Shown here piece after piece: positions 8,485 through 16,454 of a DNA stretch of 32,572 nt. Source of the stretch: an uncultured Clostridia bacterium (GTDB taxonomy: Bacteria; Bacillota; Clostridia; Oscillospirales; Acutalibacteraceae). The notes below the pieces were generated by a model that was not told the origin of the DNA, did not search any database, and saw nothing but the letters and a program-made list of their open reading frames with translations. The DNA is taken from positions 1-32,572 of the forward strand of contig CANQBK010000019.1 of NCBI GenBank assembly GCA_947589485.1, written 5' to 3'. Positions within the stretch are counted from its first letter, which is position 1. Every line of letters starts with the position of its first letter. The position numbers and the translations under genes were made by a program.

Positions 8485-8792
8485 GTTAAGGGCTCTGCCC
8501 TTAAAAACCCGCCAAAGACTCGCGCAGTGCCTGCGCTCTCAATTCGCGAAGTCGTTCGCTCCGCTCACTCTTAATTCAAACAATAAATTTCTTGACGCGG
8601 CATAAGTCAATATGATTGGAAATGATAGTTAAGGGCGCAGTGCCTGCGCCGAAACTTTTAATTTGGGCAATATTAACTAACGCCGCGCGAATGTACTTTT
8701 GGTTCTCAGTACGAGCGAACGGAGTGAGCGACAACGCGAATCGCCCGCGCCGGCTCGGCGCCGCGAATCGACAGTGCGGGCTCGGCACCGAG
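8485..8792. repeat. Composite hairpin repeat, copy 3 (two partial units in opposite orientations)
   Basis: This contains the AAGGGCTCTGCCCTT hairpin, an inverted copy of the 9-mer module (TTCGCTCCGCTCACTC), a GCGCAGTGCCTGCGC hairpin, and then a forward unit with GAGCGAACGGAGTGAGCG and GCGCCGGCTCGGCGC. It lies between the convergent ends of ilvC and the lipid operon. It overlaps the last codons of the GNAT-like gene, so the repeat supplies that gene's stop codon. Confidence 0.8.
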
Positions 8793-9872
8793 CAAAATAC
8801 TTTTTTCAAATAAAGCGTATTCGTATTTATCAATAATTAGTTGTTTGTAATATTCTCCGGAAATTTTTCCATCGTGAATTAACGCACCGACGGAACACGA
8901 CTGCCTTTTTTCAAGCTCCTTTTTTATGATTTCCGACATAGCCGAGCCAAGCCCCGGATGCTTTGAATCAATTCCCATATAAAGCGCAATATATTTTTTG
9001 TTTTTTCCGTTTTTTATTTTTAATATTTTCATTAAATTTATAATTGTTATTTTTTGGTGCGTAAGATTTTTGTAATCGGGTACGCATATAAAAAATCCAA
9101 CCAACTTGCTCTCCTTATATACGAGCTTTACAAGGTTGAAATCCAGTATATATTTAAGCCCTCTAAACATATTGAAAAAATCTTCTTCATTTATTTTCTT
9201 AAACATCGGAAAGCCTGAATATGTACGTATGAGCAGTCCGTATATCTCCCTAAGATTTTTGTTAAATGTGCTTTTTGTCGGTGACTTGATTATATAACCC
9301 GAATTTTTTATCATTTGAAGTCGCTTTATACATTTTGCGCTTTGGTCGTTTTCTGTCGGAGCCCTCATAATATTTGAAAAATATTTTTCCTTTATCTTAA
9401 ATCCCGCATCTTTCCACAAGTCCAAATAATAGGCTTTATTGTAAGGTTCGGAAGTATATACCGAGTCGAATTTGTTCGTTTTAAGTCTGTATCCTATCCA
9501 AAAAGAAGCGTTCAGCGGTCCGACAAGTTTTGTTTTTCCGTTTTTTGATGCGAGCATTTCAGATGCTTTGAAAAGACAACTACTTGCTTCGGTGCTGTTT
9601 ACGCTTTCAAAAAATCCTATATATGCGTTGGAATCGTTTTCGTAAAACGTAAGTAAACATCTGCTTGCGATTTTTCCGCTTTCATTTAAAACTATTATCG
9701 GAACGACAGTAAAATATTTGCTTAAAATATGCGAGCCGGACAAAATCTGTTTTTCCAAAACAATGTCCTGAACGTATGTGTTTTTGTGGTAAAGCATACG
9801 GGGCAGTTTTAAAAACAGTTTATTTATTTTATCGGAATTACCGAATATTGCACGATATGCTATTTTAATCAA
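8706..9872 (-). CDS. GNAT-like acyltransferase, C-terminus replaced by repeat
   Basis: This is an acyl-CoA N-acyltransferase-fold protein of up to 388 residues. It resembles a family with a GPLNASFWIGYRL core and a later YNKAYYLDLWKDAGF segment, then YMGIDSKHPGLGSAMSEII, a typical GNAT acyl-CoA-binding turn. Related proteins include bacterial lipid N-acyltransferases, so amine or lipid acylation is a reasonable guess, not a demonstrated role. The TTG start overlaps the stop of the preceding gene but its Shine-Dalgarno spacing is poor, so the start is uncertain. About 22 C-terminal residues, from GAEPALSIRG to AHSVRSY, are encoded by the composite repeat and are not family sequence. It is the last gene of the lipid operon. 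Confidence 0.65.
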   Translation of the reverse strand: MIKIAYRAIFGNSDKINKLFLKLPRMLYHKNTYVQDIVLEKQILSGSHILSKYFTVVPIIVLNESGKIASRCLLTFYENDSNAYIGFFESVNSTEASSCLFKASEMLASKNGKTKLVGPLNASFWIGYRLKTNKFDSVYTSEPYNKAYYLDLWKDAGFKIKEKYFSNIMRAPTENDQSAKCIKRLQMIKNSGYIIKSPTKSTFNKNLREIYGLLIRTYSGFPMFKKINEEDFFNMFRGLKYILDFNLVKLVYKESKLVGFFICVPDYKNLTHQKITIINLMKILKIKNGKNKKYIALYMGIDSKHPGLGSAMSEIIKKELEKRQSCSVGALIHDGKISGEYYKQLIIDKYEYALFEKSILLGAEPALSIRGAEPARAIRVVAHSVRSY

Positions 9873-12015
9873 TCCTTTTTAATATTTTTACAGTGCCGGA
9901 ATCGGCGTCAATTTCTATTAAATCTCCTGTTTTTATAATTTTTGCCGCGTCTTTCACATTGACGACAGCAGGCTTTTTAAGCTCTCTGCTGATAATTGCT
10001 GTGTGGCTTAAAACCGAGCCCCGTTCCGCCACTATGCCTTTGCATTTTTCTATCAGGAATACCCATCCGGGGTCTGTCGATTTAGTTATTATAATTTTAT
10101 CCGTAACATCAGTATCCATATTTGGGTCAAAAATTACCGCCGCTTTTCCGACAGCTTTTCCCAATGATGTTTGTGTACCGTGAAGAACCGTTGAACCCTC
10201 AAACTGTTTTTCGCAGGTTATCCTTTGATTGTCAATTATACCGTTCCCGAATACTATTCTCCTTGGCGGAGGTGATGCCCTGTACATATCAAACCGCTTT
10301 TTTCTTTCGCTGATTAATTCTTGGTATCTGTCCAATGAATTTATTTCATTTTGATATAAAAAGAAAATATCTTCTTTTTCGTCCAGTTGACTGTTTCTCT
10401 TCAAAAGTTCACCGGTCTTGAGCATAATTTCCCTTGCGAGTCCGAAAAGACGGCTCCGATTAAGTCTTGATTTCTCTCTGTTTGATATTCCGCGCTTTGC
10501 GGCTCTTATAAAAGGATTTAATACCCTCCCTGTATTTTCGTGTTCACATTTTGTCGGAATTTCAGATGATAAAATTTGCTGACGTAAAAGCTCCGGATTT
10601 GTTCTGTAAGTTTTTGTTTCTAACTTCAATTCACCGTAAATCCTGTCCCCGAACAGCTCTATATATTCGTTTTCCTTTAATCTGTATATATCGCTGTCAA
10701 TTCCCTCCTTATGTGCGGTTACACGAAGTTCGTTCATTGCGTTTACGGGCTTCATACTTTCCAAATTGTTTATGCTTGCAATTTTCCCGTTTTTCTTTCC
10801 GCCGGAAAGAGCGGTAAATATAAATGTGTAAATGTCGTTTATCAGTGTAATATCCCATACGTCTGTTACAGACTTTTCGGTTTTATGGAACAGTTCAAGC
10901 AATTCTTCCACGGTATTTGTACTTTTAATTTTTTCTTTGTATTTTGGGTAAATATCGTCAAAGTATTTGTTAAGTTTTTTCATTAATCGCGGTGTTATCA
11001 TTAAATAATATAAGAAAGATATACTTATTTTCAGCTTTAGGACTTTGTTGACTTTAAGCCTGCTTTTGGATACGCTTTTATTTTCCACACCCAGCATTTC
11101 CTGCCATATTTTAATTATTTTATTCGAGAACGGCAAAAGATGCAAAATCTCGTACCAATTGTTTATTACATAATATATGCCTCCGTGATAGTCGGTTACC
11201 ATATTTTCCGTTATTTCGTCCGCAGCTTTCAGCAGATTTTTATTTTTGACAAATCGGGATATGCAGCTGCCAAAAATATCTTTGTAAGCGTTATGCACAA
11301 AGTCCTGAGTCAAAGGCATTGTAATTCCGGGGTAGCTTTCCACAATATTGCTGTTGTCCAGAATTATGGGATTTTCGGTATTGAGTGAGGTTACGGGGCG
11401 TGCCTGAAGTATATAGATTACGCCGTTTTTTACGGCAAATTCTATATCCGATTCCTTTTTGAATATATTTTTTATTTTTAATGCAATATCGGTAAGTTCA
11501 TTTAAAATTTTGTGGTCAACGGATATGTTGCTTTTTTCTTTTAAGTAAAATAATGATTCGTCTTTGTTGTAATAATAAGTGACCGTTTCGGTTTTGTCCT
11601 CAACAACATTTTCGCCCAAGCCGTATCCTGCTGTTATTACCGATTCATTTAAAATTCCCAGCGGATTTGCGGTAAAAATCACGCCTGAAATATCGGGATA
11701 TATCATTTCCTGAATGATAACGGGGGATTTGGATAAGGAATCTGCCGATATACCCTTGTACAGCTTTTTTTGGTCGTAACTTTTTATTACGTCCAAAACC
11801 GCGTTTTTTATTTCGTCCCTTTTTACGTTAAGGATTGTTTTGAACTGACCCGCAAAGGAATTATTATCGTCATCTTCAAGACAGTATGATGACCTTACCG
11901 CAAAAAATTCGGAATTGCTGAATGACATATCAATTTCGTTTTCGCCGTTTACCGTAATGAAGTTGGGTACGTTTATTCCGTTTTCTTTTAAGATTCGCAA
12001 ATTTTTTGCTTTCAC
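9865..12015 (-). CDS. PEP-synthase-like phosphotransferase without a PEP barrel
   Basis: This 716-residue protein has an N-terminal ATP-grasp PEP/pyruvate-binding domain (about 20-225, including RSSYCLEDDD, SFAGQF and YILQARPVTS). A long middle region (about 225-620) has no recognised motif. The C-terminal mobile phosphohistidine domain carries RGSVLSHTAIISRELKKPAV, with His671 as the expected phosphocarrier. It lacks the C-terminal PEP/pyruvate TIM barrel of PEP synthase. The architecture instead matches rifampicin-phosphotransferase-type enzymes, which use ATP to phosphorylate an alcohol. In this operon a lipid or polyol acceptor is plausible by inference. The GTG start follows AAAGGGTG. 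The 3' end overlaps the next gene by eight bases. Confidence 0.8.
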   Translation of the reverse strand: MKAKNLRILKENGINVPNFITVNGENEIDMSFSNSEFFAVRSSYCLEDDDNNSFAGQFKTILNVKRDEIKNAVLDVIKSYDQKKLYKGISADSLSKSPVIIQEMIYPDISGVIFTANPLGILNESVITAGYGLGENVVEDKTETVTYYYNKDESLFYLKEKSNISVDHKILNELTDIALKIKNIFKKESDIEFAVKNGVIYILQARPVTSLNTENPIILDNSNIVESYPGITMPLTQDFVHNAYKDIFGSCISRFVKNKNLLKAADEITENMVTDYHGGIYYVINNWYEILHLLPFSNKIIKIWQEMLGVENKSVSKSRLKVNKVLKLKISISFLYYLMITPRLMKKLNKYFDDIYPKYKEKIKSTNTVEELLELFHKTEKSVTDVWDITLINDIYTFIFTALSGGKKNGKIASINNLESMKPVNAMNELRVTAHKEGIDSDIYRLKENEYIELFGDRIYGELKLETKTYRTNPELLRQQILSSEIPTKCEHENTGRVLNPFIRAAKRGISNREKSRLNRSRLFGLAREIMLKTGELLKRNSQLDEKEDIFFLYQNEINSLDRYQELISERKKRFDMYRASPPPRRIVFGNGIIDNQRITCEKQFEGSTVLHGTQTSLGKAVGKAAVIFDPNMDTDVTDKIIITKSTDPGWVFLIEKCKGIVAERGSVLSHTAIISRELKKPAVVNVKDAAKIIKTGDLIEIDADSGTVKILKRID

Positions 12016-12030
12016 TGCAATTCACCCTTT

Positions 12031-12939
12031 TTAAATTTTGCCGAAAATCAAAAAAGCAATAATAGTCAATATCATAAGTGATTCCTGTATGTAAGTGTAC
12101 CTTTCGACTTTATCGACTATTTTATATTTTGTCGGGTCTTTTTTAAATTCAATAAACTTGACGCTCATCCAAAGCACGTTTACCAAAAGCAGGAGTACGG
12201 CTATTTTATTTAAATTCCATACAAGAATAAGATTTGTTATAATATCGACCCACGTCAATACAAAAACAAAATTTGTAGCTTTTTTATAGCCGAACAGCTT
12301 TGAATAGGTCACATATTCGGTTTCGTCCTTTGGAGCTCTTATTTTTCTGGATACTTCCCAAATAAGCGCAGGAAAGTAAAGCGTAAATGCGGCAAGAATA
12401 TTTGTAAGGTCTATTGCCGTGATGCCGTACTTTATTACGGTGAATGATATGATATAAATATTCATAATCATTTGAACGGGATTATGTGTTACCAACGCTT
12501 TGGGAAGTGACGATTGAATTTTATGCTTTTGAAAGAACCATACCGCCATAAGCGAACCGTATGTATATAAGAATATACAGAAGATAAAATTATTCATAAA
12601 CAAAAGATTTATGATTAAAGTAAAGGCTATTAAAATGCTTACAAATACGGCAAGGTCTTTTTTGTGTACCCTGCCCGATGGAAGCGGTCTTGAAGCAAAA
12701 AGCCGACAGTCCAACTCGTAGTCTTTGAAATCGTCGGCTATACGAAGCCAGCAAAGGAAGCTGAACACCGTAAACGCGCAGACAACTTCCTGAATACCTA
12801 TGTCAAATTTTGTTACGCCGTGGTTTAAAAGCACAACAAAATATATTTCCGAAAATACCAGCGCACCCAAAAACAGCCTCGGTAAAATCGGGTACATTTC
12901 TTTAAAATATATATTTAACCTTTTAAGAGCCGCAGTCAA
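12031..12939 (-). CDS. UbiA-family membrane transferase with altered second motif
   Basis: This is a polytopic protein of about 302 residues, mostly hydrophobic helices. The first Asp-rich motif, ADDFKDYELDC (Asp69, 70, 73, 77), followed by RPLPSGR, is the metal/diphosphate site of UbiA prenyltransferases. The second Asp motif expected near residue 200 is replaced by EVSRKIRAPKDETEYVTYS, which has Arg, Lys and Glu in its place. Family members attach prenyl chains to aromatic or glyceryl-phosphate acceptors in the membrane; the substrate here is unknown. The TTG start follows AGGTG and overlaps the psd gene by 17 bases, implying coupled translation. Confidence 0.8.
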   Translation of the reverse strand: MTAALKRLNIYFKEMYPILPRLFLGALVFSEIYFVVLLNHGVTKFDIGIQEVVCAFTVFSFLCWLRIADDFKDYELDCRLFASRPLPSGRVHKKDLAVFVSILIAFTLIINLLFMNNFIFCIFLYTYGSLMAVWFFQKHKIQSSLPKALVTHNPVQMIMNIYIISFTVIKYGITAIDLTNILAAFTLYFPALIWEVSRKIRAPKDETEYVTYSKLFGYKKATNFVFVLTWVDIITNLILVWNLNKIAVLLLLVNVLWMSVKFIEFKKDPTKYKIVDKVERYTYIQESLMILTIIAFLIFGKI

Positions 12940-13783
12940 TTATTTCACCTATCCTTTCACCGATTACAACCTTTGTTTCAATATTGTTTTTGCTGTTTTC
13001 CAAAATATCTCCGTCTATTTTTATTTTGTCTTTTATCAAAACTATTATGGTAGAGCCGCCGTATTCAAAGTATCCCTTTTCGTCCAGCTTTGAAAATTCG
13101 CTTATGGGACGGTTTCTAATACACCCCACAAGAAGTGCGCCCACCTCAACGGTTATAACCTTTCCGAGTGTTTCCGTTTCAAGGACGGAAACCTCTCTTT
13201 GATTTCTTACAAAAACCTTGTATCGTGATGATATGGGTCTTACCGTGTGGAGAAGCCCGCGTATACGGTAACGTCGGAGGTATCTCCCACTGTCTATAAA
13301 GCAATATCTGTGATAATCGGATACGGATAATCTGAATACAAGACAATATCCGTTTTCAAACTGTTTTAAATCCTGTTCCGTTTTTAAAATTTCGTTTAAT
13401 GTATAGACGCTGTGTTTTATGTTGAGCCTTAAATTTTCATCTATTCTGTAAACCGACAGCTTTGAGTCTGCAATTGCGACAAGCTCATTTTGTGATGATG
13501 TGTTTTTAATCGTTCTTTTTCTTATGAAAAAATCGTTGAAACATTTATAGTTTTCATTATAGTATGTCATATCTATGTTATATTTTTTTATAAAAGGAAT
13601 TATATCTTTTTTGCTTGCCGTACTTTTCATATAAATGGCTCTGATTTTTGAAAAATACGGTCTTGCCGCAACGAGTTTCAATATTATACGTCCCGTTACT
13701 GTGTTGTAAAGAAAGTCGAGCGCACCCTCTTTATATTCGTTTTCACATATTATTTTTTTTGTTTTTCTGTCGTAAATGTTCAT
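12923..13783 (-). CDS. psd: Phosphatidylserine decarboxylase proenzyme
   Basis: This is a pyruvoyl enzyme that converts phosphatidylserine to phosphatidylethanolamine at the membrane. The 286-residue proenzyme has the self-processing residues: Asp in AIADSKLSV, His in SVSDYHRYCF, and the cleavage site in EYGGST, where the Ser becomes the pyruvoyl group of the small alpha chain. GGST rather than LGST is common in Gram-positive enzymes. The ATG follows TTAGGAAA, eight bases after pssA. It sits between pssA and the UbiA-like gene and presumably acts on the PssA product. Confidence 0.93.
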   Translation of the reverse strand: MNIYDRKTKKIICENEYKEGALDFLYNTVTGRIILKLVAARPYFSKIRAIYMKSTASKKDIIPFIKKYNIDMTYYNENYKCFNDFFIRKRTIKNTSSQNELVAIADSKLSVYRIDENLRLNIKHSVYTLNEILKTEQDLKQFENGYCLVFRLSVSDYHRYCFIDSGRYLRRYRIRGLLHTVRPISSRYKVFVRNQREVSVLETETLGKVITVEVGALLVGCIRNRPISEFSKLDEKGYFEYGGSTIIVLIKDKIKIDGDILENSKNNIETKVVIGERIGEIIDCGS

Positions 13784-13791
13784 TGTATTTC

Positions 13792-14409
13792 CTAAAAAAC
13801 TATAATCAGCGTTATTAAAGCGATTGCCAATATTCCGAATATAATATAAAATATGCCCCTTGGTTTTGGAATGTCAATATTCAATACAAATAGAACTCCT
13901 AAAACAAAATATGCCGCAGGCAGAACCGATTTGAGAAGCGAATCTCCCAAAAAAACATACAGGCACGGAATAATCAACGCCGAATATGTTACAGGAAGTC
14001 CCTTGTATGTATTATCGAATTTTTCAGTGTTTATATTGAACCACGCCAATCTGTTTATACCGCATAGAACATAAAATGCGATTATCGTAAAAACCAAAGC
14101 CCAATAAGGATTTGATTTACCGCAAATAAAATAAAGAAGTACCGAGGGGAAAACAAGAAATGAAACAACGTCCGCGAGCGAATCTATTTGTACTCCGAAC
14201 TTTTTTTGAGTTTCATTTCTTTTGCATTTTCTTGCGATGGCACCGTCAAACAGGTCGCATATACCCGCGAGAATAAGGCAGATAACGGCAATGTCGGTTT
14301 GACTTATATATTCGTTTTCCGCAGTGAAAATAAGACTGCATATTCCGAACAGCGACAGAGCCGTACCGAGGTATGTCAAAATTACAGATTTGTTAAAGCA
14401 GCCTATCAT
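13792..14409 (-). CDS. pssA: CDP-diacylglycerol-serine O-phosphatidyltransferase (PssA type)
   Basis: This is an integral membrane CDP-alcohol phosphatidyltransferase of 205 residues with about six hydrophobic segments. The catalytic motif reads DGAIAR followed, after 11 residues, by GVQIDSLAD. The usual gap is eight residues, so three are inserted. The GVQIDSLADVVSF and YKGLPVTYSA segments are characteristic of serine-specific (PssA) members. It is expected to exchange CMP for serine on a CDP-activated lipid. The start codon directly abuts the stop of the cytidylyltransferase gene upstream, and psd is next, so activation, serine transfer and decarboxylation are encoded in order. Confidence 0.9.
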   Translation of the reverse strand: MIGCFNKSVILTYLGTALSLFGICSLIFTAENEYISQTDIAVICLILAGICDLFDGAIARKCKRNETQKKFGVQIDSLADVVSFLVFPSVLLYFICGKSNPYWALVFTIIAFYVLCGINRLAWFNINTEKFDNTYKGLPVTYSALIIPCLYVFLGDSLLKSVLPAAYFVLGVLFVLNIDIPKPRGIFYIIFGILAIALITLIIVF

Positions 14410-14991
14410 TTAAAAATTTCTCCTTATTTTTATTTTGAAAAGAACCGCATTTATTACAATATGTGTTATCCCGCCAAGGGCGATATAACCGAGGTACTTT
14501 AAAAAGGAAATGCCCGAAAAGAAATAAATAACAGCCATAACGCCTATGAGAGAGTCTATTTGGTCGGCAATGAAAAAAATCAGCCCGATAGGGGAAAAGA
14601 CAGTTTTTCCCGGTTCAATGTTCAGCCTTCTTTTAACAAAGCTGTTCGGCAGTTCAAAAAGCATATATGTAAGACCGAAAAGGAACCCTATTAAAAGGTT
14701 ATAGACAAAGCTGTTGTCATATATGCCGTAAAGCTCGTTATGTGATTCAAGTCCGGTTTGTTTTAAAATAAAACCGAAAATAATTTGTGTCAGGATACAA
14801 AAAAAAATCATGGAAAAGAACCCTATCCATGTTTTATTTTTACCGAAAATACGTTTACCGTCCGAAAGGCATTTGCCGCGGTCTATCGGTGAGCAGTGCC
14901 GCTTATAAAATTTTGTTTTTGTAAAAATCATATTTAAAATTCCGGACGCTATTACCGGCAATGCGGTTACATACATATCGAGTATCAGCAC
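14410..14991 (-). CDS. CDP-archaeol-synthase-like lipid cytidylyltransferase
   Basis: This polytopic protein of about 193 residues resembles CarS/CDP-archaeol synthase more than ordinary CdsA. It has SPIDRGKCLSDGKRIFG then KNKTWIGF near the start, NSFVKRRLNIEPG in the middle, and ADQIDSLIG, the CdsA/CarS signature, near the end. The family uses CTP to activate a lipid phosphate to a CDP-lipid. The best start is GTG at 14991 behind AGGAAGG, overlapping the stop of the DgkA gene as GTGCTGA. Upstream in-frame codons to 15048 lie inside dgkA. Whether the substrate is phosphatidate or an ether/prenyl lipid cannot be told from sequence. Confidence 0.8.
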   Translation of the reverse strand: MLILDMYVTALPVIASGILNMIFTKTKFYKRHCSPIDRGKCLSDGKRIFGKNKTWIGFFSMIFFCILTQIIFGFILKQTGLESHNELYGIYDNSFVYNLLIGFLFGLTYMLFELPNSFVKRRLNIEPGKTVFSPIGLIFFIADQIDSLIGVMAVIYFFSGISFLKYLGYIALGGITHIVINAVLFKIKIRRNF

Positions 14992-15341
14992 AGAACAGCC
15001 CTTCCTATAAAAATAAATTCGGCGGTAAAGAAAACCGCTCCCCAACAAAGGACCGAGCCTGCGGCAATATCTTTTATCAATTTTATTTTCGGGTCCTTGT
15101 CTGTGGTGATTTTATTACAAATATGTTCAATGGCGGTGTTTGTACATTCGCTTGAAAATACTCCGAAAGTGGCTGTAAATTGAAAAATATAGCAGTAAAA
15201 ATCGACCCTCACCAAAATATTGACTAAGAGGAAAACAAGAGTTACAGCCAGATAATAAGCATAATTTTTTTCCGTTTTCAGGGCGTATGCAAAGCCCCTT
15301 ACGGCGCATACAACACTTTTAAAAAACGTTTTGTTTTTCAC
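14985..15341 (-). CDS. dgkA: Diacylglycerol/undecaprenol kinase family protein
   Basis: This 118-residue protein has three membrane helices and the DgkA core: TNTAIEHIC (helix 2 glutamates), then KLIKDIAAGSVLCWGA. The family phosphorylates diacylglycerol or undecaprenol with ATP at the membrane. The Asp usually found just after the NTAIE helix is Asn here. The GTG start at 15341 follows AAAGGA at good spacing. It is the first gene of the seven-gene lipid operon and has a promoter at 15396-15424. Placement directly before a lipid cytidylyltransferase suggests it supplies the lipid phosphate. Confidence 0.85.
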   Translation of the reverse strand: MKNKTFFKSVVCAVRGFAYALKTEKNYAYYLAVTLVFLLVNILVRVDFYCYIFQFTATFGVFSSECTNTAIEHICNKITTDKDPKIKLIKDIAAGSVLCWGAVFFTAEFIFIGRAVLC

Positions 15342-15395
15342 TTTAAAGTCCTTTCCAAAATCATCTGCAATAATTAATCATAAAAATTTTCGCAT

Positions 15396-15424
15396 ATTAT
15401 AGCACGGTAAATCGAATAAATCAA
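15396..15424 (-). promoter_or_regulatory. Promoter of the lipid operon
   Basis: On the minus strand TTGATT and TATAAT are 17 bases apart, about 55 bases upstream of dgkA. No other promoter of similar quality was seen between the seven genes, and most of their junctions overlap or abut. Confidence 0.65.
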
Positions 15425-15482
15425 TATATTTTTGAGTTATTTTTGCTTTGGAATATTGACCTGTAACGTCCTGTCGATGTAA

Positions 15483-16004
15483 TTATTTTACCTCCTGTTC
15501 CAGATTATTGAAATAGTCGGTATCAAAAAATTCGGTAAGTGTGATACCTAAACCGTCACACAGCATTTTTATGGTGGACAGCTTTGGATTTTTGCTTTTG
15601 CCGTATAAAATATTGTTTATTGTTCCTGTCGGGACCGAGGTAATGTTTGTCAGCTTATATATTGCAACATTGTTTGTTTCGCAAAGCTCCAATATTCGGT
15701 ACTTGACTGCGGTTACCGTATTTACCGCAAGCCCTTTTTTGCTCTTTGGAATTATTTTTGTTGATTTTTCGCATTTGGTGTTTTTGTTAAATTCGGGTAT
15801 GTCAAAAAATTCCGCAAGAGTTATGTCCAAGCCGTCGCACAGCATTTTGACGGTAACTATTTTCGGATTTTTACTCAGTCCGTATATAATATTTTTCAGT
15901 GTTGTCGGAGGAACTGCCGATATGTTTGCTAATTTGTTCACAGTTATATTTTTTGCCGCACAAAGCTGTAAAAGTCGGCTGCTTATGACTTTAATCATAT
16001 CCAT
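15483..16004 (-). CDS. Tandem-HTH (XRE-like) transcriptional regulator
   Basis: This 173-residue protein is made of two copies of the same helix-turn-helix domain. The first (about 5-70) contains PPTTLKNIIYGLSKNPKIVT and ends CDGLDITLAEFFD. The second (about 98-165) contains VPTGTINNILYGKSKNPKLS and ends CDGLGITLTEFFD. A basic linker with KSKKGL joins them. The pattern is that of small XRE/Cro-type repressors, duplicated in one chain. There is no sensor domain. It is divergent from the SLOG gene, and the region between them carries direct repeats that could be its operator. It could equally regulate the lipid operon downstream. The start is the first ATG, with a weak ribosome site. Confidence 0.8.
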   Translation of the reverse strand: MDMIKVISSRLLQLCAAKNITVNKLANISAVPPTTLKNIIYGLSKNPKIVTVKMLCDGLDITLAEFFDIPEFNKNTKCEKSTKIIPKSKKGLAVNTVTAVKYRILELCETNNVAIYKLTNITSVPTGTINNILYGKSKNPKLSTIKMLCDGLGITLTEFFDTDYFNNLEQEVK

Positions 16005-16034
16005 AATATCATACTTTCAATATATTTTTAACAT

Positions 16035-16103
16035 TAGAATATGAAATAATGTTGCAAAATATAGTCCGTATATGTTAGAATATAGACCGTGCAAGATAGA
16101 ATA
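16035..16103. promoter_or_regulatory. Direct repeats and promoter between divergent HTH and SLOG genes
   Basis: AATATAGtCCGT at 16058 and AATATAGaCCGT at 16079 repeat with a period of 21 bases. TAGAATA occurs at 16035, 16076 and 16097. A plus-strand promoter candidate, TTGCAA (16052-16057) with TAGAAT (16076-16081) and an 18-base spacer, overlaps them. The spacing of about two helical turns fits binding by a regulator with two HTH domains. Confidence 0.5.
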
Positions 16104-16124
16104 CGCGTTTATGAGGGGATAAAT

Positions 16125-16454
16125 ATGAAAGTGGCAATTGTTGGTTCAAGAAGTCTTAATATCAAAAATCTTAAAAAATATCTTCCGGAAAATACGACCG
16201 AAATAGTAAGCGGAGGGGCAAAGGGCGTTGACAGCAGCGCAAGAGATTACGCATTGAAGAATAACATATCCCTTAAAGAGTTTTTGCCAAAATACGAAAA
16301 ATTCGGAAAGTATGCGCCTCTTAAAAGAAATCTTGAAATGATAGATTATGCGGACGAGGTTATCGCCTTTTGGGACGGGAAATCAAAGGGAACAAAATTT
16401 GTTATTGACAATTGTAAGGAAAAAACAAAAAAAATTACCGTATTTAAAATATAA
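16125..16454 (+). CDS. Small SLOG/DUF2493-type nucleotide-binding protein
   Basis: The start is the ATG at 16125 behind GAGGGG; an upstream in-frame ATG at 16089 lacks a site. The 109-residue protein is a Rossmann-like domain with KVAIVGSRS at the N-terminus, VSGGAKGVDSSARDYA (the loop that binds a nucleotide or nucleotide-derived ligand in SLOG, DprA and LOG proteins) and a DEVIAFWDGKSKGTKFVID strand-helix. Proteins of this type are common stand-alone genes in Clostridia with no assigned function. It is transcribed divergently from the tandem-HTH gene and has its own terminator. Confidence 0.8.
   Translation: MKVAIVGSRSLNIKNLKKYLPENTTEIVSGGAKGVDSSARDYALKNNISLKEFLPKYEKFGKYAPLKRNLEMIDYADEVIAFWDGKSKGTKFVIDNCKEKTKKITVFKI

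Noticed and set aside
12923-12939. Frameshift between psd and the UbiA-like gene
   Set aside because: The 17-base overlap is a normal coupled junction; both proteins are complete with their expected motifs.
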